Assembly (NCBI GenBank): GCA_964344175.1
Contig: CAYFMI010000083.1
Span: 1-18,375 of the forward strand
DNA: 18,375 nt
Source of the DNA: NIOZ-UU35 sp964344175
GTDB taxonomy: Bacteria > Chloroflexota > Anaerolineae > Anaerolineales > UBA11858
Direction: 5' to 3'
The notes beneath the pieces were generated by a model. The model was not told the DNA's origin and searched no databases. It saw only the letters and a list, made by a program, of their open reading frames with translations. Made by a program: the position numbers and the translations under genes. Shown piece by piece: positions 7,032 to 13,855 of this stretch (positions within the stretch are counted from its first letter, which is position 1; every line of letters begins with the position of its first letter).

Positions 7032-7589
7032 ATGAAAAAAACATTGATTTTCGTACTCGTACTTGGCTTGGTAGTTGTTTCACTGGCGAGCACTGCCCCG
7101 GTGATGGCTGCTGAAGTGAATCGCGGCGGCCCTGGCAACGGCGGGGGAACACCCGGCGGCAGCGGGAGCGGCGGCAATGGTCAGCAAGGCACAGCAGGAA
7201 CCGGAACCGGTATTCCGCTGGATCAGAATATTGAACTCAACGGTTTGCTCGATGAGTATATTCATGCCAACTTAGCAGCTGCTCTGGGAATTTCTCCGGA
7301 TGTTTTGACCGCCCGTTTGGATGTGGGTGAAACGATTTCGCAAATCGCTTTGAGTTTGGGCTTTGACCCCGCCCTTGTTAGCGATATGCTGCTTCAGGCA
7401 CGCGCCGATGCGTTAGCGCAGGCTGTAGCAGAAGGGTTGATTACGCAGGAGCAAGCCGATTGGCTGGCTGCGCGCGGCAGTCAGGCGCCCGCCTCCGGTT
7501 ACGGTGATGGCATTTGTGATGGCGATTGTCTCTCCACGGATGCGTTCCAGAGCCTGATGGCTCAGGGCCGCAAAGGCTTCAACAAGTAA
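7032..7589 (+). CDS. Small secreted protein, Gly-rich linker plus helical domain
   Basis: An exported protein of unknown function, 185 residues. The N-terminal MKK, a hydrophobic core (residues 4-20) and an Ala-rich exit ending PVMA-AE near 26-27 form a clear Sec signal peptide. A Gly/Ser/Thr-rich low-complexity linker (32-61) follows. Then comes a helical segment (about 66-148) with LAAALGISPDVLTARL, TISQIALSLGFDP and ITQEQADWLAA, which recalls DUF2680-like secreted helical repeats of Gram-positive bacteria and Chloroflexota. The C-terminal tail holds CDGDC (162-166), two cysteines that could form a disulfide or bind metal. The start is ATG 7032 with a strong GGAGG at 7020-7024, seven bases away; an upstream ATG at 7011 is less likely. 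Expression seems controlled, since operator-like inverted repeats flank its promoter. Confidence 0.8.
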   Translation: MKKTLIFVLVLGLVVVSLASTAPVMAAEVNRGGPGNGGGTPGGSGSGGNGQQGTAGTGTGIPLDQNIELNGLLDEYIHANLAAALGISPDVLTARLDVGETISQIALSLGFDPALVSDMLLQARADALAQAVAEGLITQEQADWLAARGSQAPASGYGDGICDGDCLSTDAFQSLMAQGRKGFNK

Positions 7590-7605
7590 TATCCTCCTCA
7601 GATAT

Positions 7606-7642
7606 GAAACAAGCCGATGTCATTCATGACTCGGCTTGTTTC
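7606..7642. terminator. Long two-way terminator between converging genes
   Basis: GAAACAAGCCGA (7606-7617) is perfectly complementary to TCGGCTTGTTTC (7631-7642), and inside it GTCA (7619-7622) pairs with TGAC (7627-7630) around a 4-base loop, with one bulged T. T-rich ends occur on both strands. It lies in the 71-bp gap between the secreted-protein gene and the M42 peptidase gene and should stop transcription from both sides. Confidence 0.85.
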
Positions 7643-7660
7643 GCTTTGGGAAGTGAGTGC

Positions 7661-8713
7661 TTATGCCGCCAGCAGGTATGCCAGAATCCACTGCGTGGTA
7701 GCCAGCAAAGCCTCGGTGTGGGTGCGTTCGTAATTGTGCGAGGCGTCCACGCCGGGGCCGATTAACGCGACGGCAACATCGCCGCCAGCGCGCCAGAAGG
7801 CTTCGCCGTCGGAGCCGTAATAGGGGTAGATGTCGATTTTATGGGGGATCTCGTGGCGCTCGGCCAGGGCGCGTAACTTTTGATTCAACCCGTGATGATA
7901 GGGGCCACCAGAATCTTTGACGCATAGCGTGGCGTGAAATTCATCGGAGGTTTGCCCATCGCCGACGGCGGCCATATCTACCGTGACTAACTCGGTCATC
8001 TCCGGGGGGAAGCCCGCCGCGGCGCCGTGCCCGACTTCTTCGTAATTGCTGATGTGCAGAGTAGTGGTTTGGGCGGGGGTCAGCCCGGCATCGCTAAGGG
8101 CTTTGACGGCGGCGACGATATTAGCGACGCAGGCTTTGTCATCCAGGTGACGTGAGCGGATGAAGCTATTGGTGATTTCCAGGCGCGGGTCGAAGGCTAC
8201 GAAGTCGCCCACTTCGATGCCTAGCTGACGGGTTTCTATTGCGGAGTTGGTGCGGGCATCGAGGCGCACTTCTACGTTGTCGTCGTCGCGTTTGGTGTCG
8301 CCGACCTTACTGCCATAAACATGTACCGAAGCGGCCTTCAGCAGGAGGGCGCCGCGCACTTGTTTGCCATCACACCCAAAGACGGTGCACCCCTCACCCT
8401 CGACGGTGTTCCAGGGGAAGCCGCCAATTTTAGCGAGTTTGAGTCGCCCGTTGGCTTTGATCTCTTTGACCATGGCGCCCAGGGTGTCTACGTGGGCGGT
8501 CAGGCCGCGCGGCGCATTGTCGTTGGCTCCGGGCCAGGTGGCGACCAGCGCGCCTTTACGGGTGCGGAAAAGCCTCAAAAATGAGAATCCACTCAGGGCG
8601 CGTTCAGTGTATTCGATGGCTTCCTCGGTGAATCCCGTCGGGCTGGGAATCGCCAACAGGCCGCTGAGAAAATCCAGCATATAGGTGGTATTTATTTCGG
8701 GGAGTTTAGTCAT
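7661..8713 (-). CDS. M42 family metallo-aminopeptidase
   Basis: A cytoplasmic two-metal peptidase of the M42 (glutamyl aminopeptidase/endoglucanase M) family, 350 residues, the usual size. Expected metal ligands and catalytic residues are all visible: AHVDTLG (H74, D76), SRHLDDKA (D191), NYEEVGHGA (E225/E226), TVDMA (D246) and SHNYERTH (H332 near the end). YYGSDGEAFW (298-307) is also typical. These enzymes usually form large tetrahedral complexes that trim peptides; the exact specificity is not readable here. ATG 8713 is supported by AAAGGAA a short distance upstream. It lies 51 bp downstream of the thioesterase gene on the same strand and is probably co-transcribed from the promoter at 9188-9193. 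Confidence 0.93.
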   Translation of the reverse strand: MTKLPEINTTYMLDFLSGLLAIPSPTGFTEEAIEYTERALSGFSFLRLFRTRKGALVATWPGANDNAPRGLTAHVDTLGAMVKEIKANGRLKLAKIGGFPWNTVEGEGCTVFGCDGKQVRGALLLKAASVHVYGSKVGDTKRDDDNVEVRLDARTNSAIETRQLGIEVGDFVAFDPRLEITNSFIRSRHLDDKACVANIVAAVKALSDAGLTPAQTTTLHISNYEEVGHGAAAGFPPEMTELVTVDMAAVGDGQTSDEFHATLCVKDSGGPYHHGLNQKLRALAERHEIPHKIDIYPYYGSDGEAFWRAGGDVAVALIGPGVDASHNYERTHTEALLATTQWILAYLLAA

Positions 8714-8764
8714 GGGGAATTCCTTTGATGTTTATTGTTATGTTTTTTTTCAAGGGACATGTTC

Positions 8765-9181
8765 TTAAAGATTTTCGAATTCCATGATGATCTTGCGCCA
8801 CGTATCGGGGATGGGGATGGTCTGGGCGGTAGGGTAGTCGTAGGCAACCAATACGCTACTGCCTTCGGCCAGGGTATGTTGTGTTTGGGTGTCTTCGATG
8901 CGGTAAAGGCTGTGCATGCTTTTGTTGCCCAGTTGCTCGATGCGCATGCCAACGCGGATGGGTTGGCCCCAAAGGATAGGCGCTTTGAAGGTGACATGGG
9001 CATCGGCCATGATCATGCCAAAACTAAGAAACGAGCCGCCGTCCCATAGCCCAAGTTGGCGCACATAGGCCACGCGGGTTTGCTCCATGAAGGTGAGATA
9101 ACGGGCGTTGTTGACATGGCCTTGCGGGTCTAAGTCACCGTAACGGACTTCGATGGGGTGGTAAAAATTAAATTTGCTCAT
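8765..9181 (-). CDS. Hotdog-fold acyl-CoA thioesterase (4HBT/YbgC type)
   Basis: A 138-residue single-domain hotdog thioesterase that would cleave acyl-CoA or acyl-ACP esters in the cytoplasm. The active-site segment VRYGDLDPQGHVNNARYLTFME (12-33) matches the family, with Asp16 or Asp18 as the likely catalytic acid and the HVNN stretch typical of 4-hydroxybenzoyl-CoA and FadM/YbgC-like enzymes. The substrate cannot be told. The start ATG 9181 has no Shine-Dalgarno. Instead TATAAT ends six bases before it, so the mRNA probably begins at the A of the ATG. It shares a 110-bp divergent intergenic space with the TPR protein gene and leads the M42 peptidase gene. Confidence 0.9.
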   Translation of the reverse strand: MSKFNFYHPIEVRYGDLDPQGHVNNARYLTFMEQTRVAYVRQLGLWDGGSFLSFGMIMADAHVTFKAPILWGQPIRVGMRIEQLGNKSMHSLYRIEDTQTQHTLAEGSSVLVAYDYPTAQTIPIPDTWRKIIMEFENL

Positions 9182-9187
9182 GCTGAA

Positions 9188-9193
9188 ATTATA
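9188..9193 (-). promoter_or_regulatory. -10 box implying a leaderless thioesterase mRNA
   Basis: The minus strand reads TATAAT with six bases between it and the ATG at 9181, so the usual start point coincides with the A of the ATG. No good -35 hexamer is found at 17 bp and no ribosome site exists. The rodZ-like gene shows exactly the same spacing. Confidence 0.6.
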
Positions 9194-9252
9194 CTCGCGG
9201 GCAGTGGTAAACCTGAGTGTCTGTTTTGAGTAAAAGCAGAGAATACCGGTGC

Positions 9253-9281
9253 TTTACGTTTATCTCTTTCCGCATTAGAAT
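9253..9281 (+). promoter_or_regulatory. Promoter for the TPR-CopD gene pair
   Basis: TTTACG (9253-9258) and TAGAAT (9276-9281) are 17 bp apart. Transcription would begin near 9288, only a few bases before ATG 9292, so this mRNA too may be nearly leaderless; no Shine-Dalgarno is seen before the ATG. Confidence 0.5.
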
Positions 9282-9291
9282 TGTGCCCACT

Positions 9292-10284
9292 ATGAACGAC
9301 CACATTAACGAAACTCAACCTACGAATATCCCTTCTCCGGTGGAAGATACGGCCCCGGTACACATTGAACAGACTCCGCCGCCCAAACGCAAACGCAAGT
9401 CTGGGCTGAAAATTTCCGGGTTTGTTTTCCTGGGCCTGATCTTAGTGCTGGCTGTTAGCGGATTATTAGGCTACCAGAGCGGCATTCAGCGACGGAAAAA
9501 TTTAGAAGACGAGCAACTGGCAATTGCGGCGGCAACCCAGTTTGAACTGGGGCTGCAAGACTTGGAGGCGGGCCGTTACGAAGTTGCCCGACAGCGTTTT
9601 GAGTATGTCATCAATGTGAACCCCACCTACCCGGGTGTGACCGACAAACTTGCCGAGGTGTTGCTGGTGCTGAGTGTCACTGCCACGCCAACAAACGCCC
9701 CCATACCGACAGATATCCCGGTTACCCCCACGCCCGACTCGCGCGCCGAGGAAGATCTATTTGCCCAGGCCGAGAGTTTAATCGCCAACAAAGAGTGGAC
9801 GCAGGCTATTGAAACGCTGGAACAGGTCCGTAAGAAGAATCCGGAGTTTCGCGCGGTGGATATTGACGGTATGATCTATCTGGCTTTGCGGCAACGCGGC
9901 ATCCAGAAGGTTACGGCGGGCAACCTGGAAGGCGGCATCTATGATCTGACCCAGGCAGAGGGCTTTGGCATCCTCGATACTGAGGCCGATAGCTACCGCA
10001 CCTGGGCGCGTTACTATATTACCGGAGCCAGCTTCTGGGATGTCGATTGGCCGCAGGCGATTAACTACTTTGAGCAGGTTGCCGCGATGACGCCCAACTT
10101 GCATGACGGCACCGGCTGGACAGCTTCGCAACGCTATGTGGATGCCATTGTGGGGTACGGGCAGCAGCTTGAGTCGCTGGGCAAGTACTGTGATGCCGAC
10201 GAGGTCTATGACCTGGCGTTGCAATATACCGGCGACCCTCAATACCAAACTATGATCGATAACGCTCAGGCCAATTGTAAGTAA
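9292..10284 (+). CDS. Membrane-anchored TPR protein
   Basis: A single-pass membrane protein of 330 residues with no recognised enzyme domain. A Pro-rich cytoplasmic N-terminus (about 1-30) and a basic KRKRKS stretch precede one transmembrane helix (about 40-61). A TPR-like pair (about 82-125), a Thr/Pro-rich linker (131-149) and further TPR-like helices (about 152-325) follow. The basic stretch before the helix suggests that the TPR part lies outside the membrane. TPR domains bind other proteins; the partner is unknown. I chose ATG 9292 rather than an earlier in-frame ATG at 9217, because the extra 25 residues look non-coding and overlap the promoter. Its stop codon directly abuts the ATG of the CopD-like gene, so the two are translated as a pair. 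Confidence 0.82.
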   Translation: MNDHINETQPTNIPSPVEDTAPVHIEQTPPPKRKRKSGLKISGFVFLGLILVLAVSGLLGYQSGIQRRKNLEDEQLAIAAATQFELGLQDLEAGRYEVARQRFEYVINVNPTYPGVTDKLAEVLLVLSVTATPTNAPIPTDIPVTPTPDSRAEEDLFAQAESLIANKEWTQAIETLEQVRKKNPEFRAVDIDGMIYLALRQRGIQKVTAGNLEGGIYDLTQAEGFGILDTEADSYRTWARYYITGASFWDVDWPQAINYFEQVAAMTPNLHDGTGWTASQRYVDAIVGYGQQLESLGKYCDADEVYDLALQYTGDPQYQTMIDNAQANCK

Positions 10285-10791
10285 ATGCCCCCTCCCCTGT
10301 GGGCGCTTGCCCTGGCCTATTGGATGCATATGCTGGCCACCGTGATCTGGATCGGTGGCCTGGCTGTTTTTTCGCTAGTATTGCTCCCCGCGGCGCAAAA
10401 GGCCTTAGACGCCCGCGCTTACGCCGCCCTTTTGGAAAAACTACAACAGCGGCTTGATCCATTGGTTTGGTTCAGCGTGATTGTGTTGCTGGGCAGCGGG
10501 ATGCTGCAAATGAGCGCCAGTCCCCATTACGAAGGTTTTTTAACCATCGGCAATTTGTGGGCCGGGGCGATTCTAATTAAACATATACTCTTTGGGGGGA
10601 TGATTCTCATTGGTGGGTATACCACCTGGGGGGTTCTGCCCGCGCTGCGTCGGGCTGCCTTGCGCCGCTCAAAAGGCCACGCGGCCCCAGAATACGAAAA
10701 ACTCCAGCGCCGTCAGGTGCTTGTGTGGCAAATTAATGTTCTCTTGGGGGTTGGGGTCTTGGCGCTCACCGCCCTGGCGCGGGCTGCTTAA
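10285..10791 (+). CDS. CopD-like four-helix membrane protein
   Basis: An integral membrane protein of 168 residues with four predicted helices (about 5-34, 60-78, 90-118, 146-166). The first helix carries HMLATVIWIGG with His15, the pattern seen in the CopD/PcoD copper-resistance domain, and His81 and His100 might also bind metal or haem. Family members are linked to copper uptake or tolerance, but this branch is poorly characterised and no copper gene is nearby. The ATG follows the TPR gene stop with no spacer, so translation is probably coupled. The gene converges on the glycosyltransferase across a repeat element. Confidence 0.75.
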   Translation: MPPPLWALALAYWMHMLATVIWIGGLAVFSLVLLPAAQKALDARAYAALLEKLQQRLDPLVWFSVIVLLGSGMLQMSASPHYEGFLTIGNLWAGAILIKHILFGGMILIGGYTTWGVLPALRRAALRRSKGHAAPEYEKLQRRQVLVWQINVLLGVGVLALTALARAA

Positions 10792-10803
10792 CGCGGGAGT
10801 ACT

Positions 10804-10940
10804 TAAAGACTGTAGAATCAAATTGCACCCTCGCGTTGAGCGGAGGCGGAGTGCAACGCAGTTGAAGTCGAAACGCAATTCGCATTTTGGCTATGGCAAC
10901 AAAACGGCCTCCGCGCTGCGTGATATTTCTACAATCTTTA
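10804..10940. repeat. Small non-coding element with 14-bp terminal inverted repeats
   Basis: TAAAGACTGTAGAA (10804-10817) and TTCTACAATCTTTA (10927-10940) are inverted copies with 13 of 14 matches. Inside lies the repeat core GCGTTGAGCGGAG (10833-10845) followed by AGTCGAAACGC (10866-10876), plus an 8-bp pair GCGGAGGC/GCCTCCGC (10840-10847, 10907-10914). CTTAACGC occurs on both sides (10787-10794 and 10952-10959), 9 and 11 bp outside the ends. It fills the gap between two converging genes and could serve as a shared terminator or be a MITE-like relic. Confidence 0.6.
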
Positions 10941-10952
10941 TGCGCACATCCC

Positions 10953-12461
10953 TTAACGCCGCGCTTCGTAAAACTTCCACGGTTCATCAGGATAATAGTG
11001 ATAGATCTTCCGCTCCGGAAACTGGGCGCTGATTTCGGCATCCAGGCGCGTCCCGCGGCTGTAAACGAATACAAAGGGCGTATCGAAAAAGGGGCTGCTC
11101 AACATTGTCAGGACACTGTACTCCCGCCAGTGTTCGGGATGCACAAAGATCAGCGCCGGGGCAAGCGATTGGGCAGCCTTCGCCTCAAAGGGGGCTAACT
11201 GCTGGCTTTCTACACCGTACAGCCCGCGCAGATCTCCCAGCCGGGCAGGGGCGTAAAAAATCAGGTTGACGGCCATCAGCAGACCGACCAAAGCGGTCAC
11301 TCCCAATGGGCGGGCTTTTCCCCATCCTTGTCTCTTTGCGCCCTGTTCACCGACACCCACCGGCCAACCCGCCAGCCAGGCAATGCCCGCCGCGCTCAAC
11401 AAGGTCAGGCTGTACAAGCCCTCATAATAATAGCGCGGCCCGAACAACCAGGCCCCCACCCAGTAACCCATGTAAATGATCACCAGCACCGGGAACACCG
11501 CCAGACTTGACCAGGCTTTTCGCTGGCGGCGCACGGCCCATATGCCAAAGGGCAAAAAGATCCACGAGAGTTTCCCCCAGCCGAACAAATCGCTCACTCC
11601 CGCCCGCATACTGCGGCGCAGGTTGTACCAGAGATGCGCCAGGTTGTGTCCGTCTGCGGTCACGCCATAACCCGGCCCAAACCCGAACTTGTCGTATTCC
11701 CACCACAGGGTGTAGGGGTTGCGCAGCGGATCTCCGGTGAGCGCATATTGCCAGACCAGGTGCAGGCTGCCGATGAATAGCGCCATCAGGCCAATGCTGA
11801 TGATGCGGCGGCGGATGACCGCGCTGCCGCGCCATAAGAGGCATAGCCCGTGAATCCCGAAGATCAGCGCCAACCCCAGGGCGGTTACCGGGCGGCTCAG
11901 AGCCAGGATCCCCAGGGTGAGTGCCGCACTCAGGGCGGGCAGCCACCCCGGTGCGGAGCGGCGTTCATCCACCACATCCAGCCAGGCGATTACAAAGAAC
12001 GTACTAAGCACCAATCCCCAGGGATGCGCCAACAGCGCCCCAGAATTCATCAAGAAGAAAGGCGAACTGACCAGCAGCCCGGCAGAGAGTAATCCCACCG
12101 TTTCGCCGAGGGTTTTCTTGCCCAGCCGGTAGATCAGCCAAACCCCCAGACCGGCCAGCAGCGGGTTGACCCACTGGCGCAGGCCAAAGCGCTCGCCAAA
12201 GGAGAGTACCACCGGCCAGCCTAACGGGTATTTGCCAAAACGCTGGTTGTTGTAATCCACCACAAAGGGGACAAGGAAACTTTTTGAGTTCGAGGGGGAG
12301 GGTGTGGTAAGTTGGCCGCGCTCAATTGCCTGCGCCTGCCAGATGTAGGCGAACTCATCTTCGAGATGCGGCAGCCCTTCAAAGATATTGATCGAAATCC
12401 AGGCGGTGATGAAAATTACGCAAACCGCCAGAGCAAGAGCAATCCAGTCGGAGCGGGACAT
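10953..12461 (-). CDS. GT39/ArnT-like membrane glycosyltransferase
   Basis: A polytopic membrane protein of 502 residues resembling GT-C glycosyltransferases of the GT39/ArnT/dolichyl-phosphate-mannose type. These move a sugar from a polyprenyl-phosphate carrier to a lipid or protein on the outer face of the membrane. The first transmembrane helix (about 6-27) is followed by an extracytoplasmic loop with HLEDEFAY (32-39), where the acidic pair is the expected catalytic or metal site. About ten further hydrophobic helices follow, then a soluble C-terminal part from about residue 410. Donor and acceptor are unknown. The start ATG 12461 lacks a good ribosome site. Its upstream region runs straight into a repeat element at 12497-12667, which may supply or disturb its promoter. 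Confidence 0.78.
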   Translation of the reverse strand: MSRSDWIALALAVCVIFITAWISINIFEGLPHLEDEFAYIWQAQAIERGQLTTPSPSNSKSFLVPFVVDYNNQRFGKYPLGWPVVLSFGERFGLRQWVNPLLAGLGVWLIYRLGKKTLGETVGLLSAGLLVSSPFFLMNSGALLAHPWGLVLSTFFVIAWLDVVDERRSAPGWLPALSAALTLGILALSRPVTALGLALIFGIHGLCLLWRGSAVIRRRIISIGLMALFIGSLHLVWQYALTGDPLRNPYTLWWEYDKFGFGPGYGVTADGHNLAHLWYNLRRSMRAGVSDLFGWGKLSWIFLPFGIWAVRRQRKAWSSLAVFPVLVIIYMGYWVGAWLFGPRYYYEGLYSLTLLSAAGIAWLAGWPVGVGEQGAKRQGWGKARPLGVTALVGLLMAVNLIFYAPARLGDLRGLYGVESQQLAPFEAKAAQSLAPALIFVHPEHWREYSVLTMLSSPFFDTPFVFVYSRGTRLDAEISAQFPERKIYHYYPDEPWKFYEARR

Positions 12462-12496
12462 AGGCGTTGGTCGGTTGGTCGAATTGGTGTGTATTC

Positions 12497-12667
12497 TTAG
12501 TTACCCTGAGTATTGGATAAGAATCTACGTCAGCGCGTTGAGCGGAGATTAGGCCGTAATCGTAGTCGAAATGCCGCAATCATGCGCTTCGACTTCCGCT
12601 TCGGCACGCTCAGCGTCCGTTCTGCGCGATGATGCCTATAGACTTATCCGAAACTGAGGTTAGTTAA
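12497..12667. repeat. Non-coding element with 25-bp imperfect terminal inverted repeats
   Basis: The arms at 12497-12521 and 12643-12667 are inverted copies with 19 of 25 matches, sharing GGATAAG at their inner ends. Inside are two cores in opposite orientation: CGCGTTGAGCGGAG (about 12534-12547) with GTAGTCGAA (12562-12570) on the plus strand, and CGCTGAGCG (12615-12607) with AAGTCGAAGCGC (12595-12584) on the minus strand. The whole can fold into a long hairpin, like REPIN or MITE elements. No reading frame is present. Confidence 0.6.
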
Positions 12668-12685
12668 CTTAAGTTGTCACTTTGT

Positions 12686-12787
12686 AGATGCACACCCTGA
12701 GCGGAGAGCCTTGCGCGTTTTTCGACTGCGTTTAACTCCGCTCAGAATGCTCAAGACTCGTAGTCGAAGGGACAATCGTATATTCAA
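12686..12787. repeat. Hairpin repeat flanked by a 10-bp direct repeat
   Basis: GTCACTTTGT occurs immediately before (12676-12685) and after (12788-12797) this 102-bp segment, as a target-site duplication would. Inside, CTGAGCGGAG (12697-12706) is perfectly inverted as CTCCGCTCAG (12736-12745), and the AGTCGAA half-core occurs at 12762-12768 and inverted at 12720-12726. It is the same repeat family as the elements at 10804-10940 and 12497-12667. Confidence 0.6.
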
Positions 12788-12797
12788 GTCACTTTGT

Positions 12798-12816
12798 TTA
12801 CATTGTATGAATGTAA
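12798..12816. other. Inverted repeat downstream of the bisphosphate nucleotidase gene
   Basis: TTACATT (12798-12804) and AATGTAA (12810-12816) pair perfectly around 5 bases, 26 bp past the stop of the RodZ-like operon. No U-tract follows on the minus strand, so it is at best a weak terminator or RNA-stabilising hairpin. Confidence 0.3.
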
Positions 12817-12842
12817 CGAATGCAACCCATCAGACCAATTGA

Positions 12843-13826
12843 CTACCCCCCAATTTGCTGGAGGGCTTGCAGGGCTTGGTCGTGTAGAAGACCATTGGTG
12901 GCGCAGATGCCGCGGTTGTGCGCCAGGGTGCGTCCGGCGGTAAAGTTGAGTGGGTTTCCATCAAGATCAGTGACGCGGCCTCCGGCCTCCTCGGTGACCA
13001 GGGAACCGGCGGCCTGATCCCAGATTTTTTCGCGGTAATCAGGGCGTTTCGACGAGAGCAGGCGCAGGTAAATCTCGCCTTCTCCGGCAGCCAATTTGGC
13101 ATATTTGGCCTGACTGTCCATGCGCACGGGGTCGGCCTGTACGCCCAGAGCCTCGGCGAAAACATCCATCTTGCTAATATTGGTATGCCCGGATTCGAAG
13201 GAGCGCATCAGGCGCGCCTGGGTCGGATCGTTCTGCCGCGAGACGTGTATCTGAGTGAAGTTTTTGGCCTCGGTCAGGGGCGCGGCCCAACTGCCCTGCC
13301 CCCGGGCGGCGGCATAGAGCATCCCGGTTTGGTTGCTTGCTGGGTCGTGTAGTTTGGGGCAGCCCAGTACGCCAATTTGCACCTGGCCGTCTTCAATGAG
13401 CGCGAAGGCCACGGCATACTGATCGCCGCGCAGAAAGCCTTTCGTGCCATCAATCGGATCAAGCGTCCAAAAGCGCGCCGCCGATTGCGCCGAGCCGCGG
13501 TCGATCCAGCGGCAGACGGTTTCGGGCGCGGCATTGGGGTTGAAGCGCTCCACAAAGGCAGTGATCTGCTTCAGGGCGGCGCGTTCTGCCGGAGTTTGCA
13601 AAACGCTTGAGTCTTCTTCGCCGACCAGCGCATCATCGGGGAAAGATTCTTCCAATAAGGCGCCGATCAAGGCCTGAGCAGCAAAATCGGCTACTGTAAC
13701 GGGTGAGCGGTCGTCTTTGGTCAACGCCGGGGAAACCATCTCGGTTTGAATGAGTTTGACCAATGTGGAGGCCTGCCGAACAGTATGGATGGCAAATTGA
13801 ATTTCAGGGGTGTCCAGATTGAGCAT
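12843..13826 (-). CDS. 3'(2'),5'-bisphosphate nucleotidase (HAL2/CysQ-like)
   Basis: An inositol monophosphatase-superfamily enzyme resembling HAL2, expected to hydrolyse 3'-phosphoadenosine 5'-phosphate (PAP), the by-product of sulfate assimilation and sulfotransfer, to AMP. Metal-binding motifs are all present: DRSPVTVAD (about 39-47), GEED (69-72), LDPIDGTKGFLRG (122-134) and WDQAAG (269-274). PAP inhibits 5'-to-3' exoribonucleases, so the enzyme may indirectly protect RNA turnover. The start is uncertain. A GTG at 13859 would overlap the rimO stop as GTGA, but GGAG in the right place and family length favour ATG 13826 (or the adjacent ATG 13829). It is the last gene of the RodZ-like/rimO operon. 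Other superfamily substrates such as inositol phosphate are less likely given the HAL2-like residues. Confidence 0.88.
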   Translation of the reverse strand: MLNLDTPEIQFAIHTVRQASTLVKLIQTEMVSPALTKDDRSPVTVADFAAQALIGALLEESFPDDALVGEEDSSVLQTPAERAALKQITAFVERFNPNAAPETVCRWIDRGSAQSAARFWTLDPIDGTKGFLRGDQYAVAFALIEDGQVQIGVLGCPKLHDPASNQTGMLYAAARGQGSWAAPLTEAKNFTQIHVSRQNDPTQARLMRSFESGHTNISKMDVFAEALGVQADPVRMDSQAKYAKLAAGEGEIYLRLLSSKRPDYREKIWDQAAGSLVTEEAGGRVTDLDGNPLNFTAGRTLAHNRGICATNGLLHDQALQALQQIGG

Positions 13827-13855
13827 CATTTCTCCATGAAAAAGCGTAGTAAGCG

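Noticed and set aside
11422..11946. 174-codon minus-strand frame inside the glycosyltransferase
   Set aside because: It lies within the glycosyltransferase gene in another frame and lacks a ribosome site or recognisable domain.
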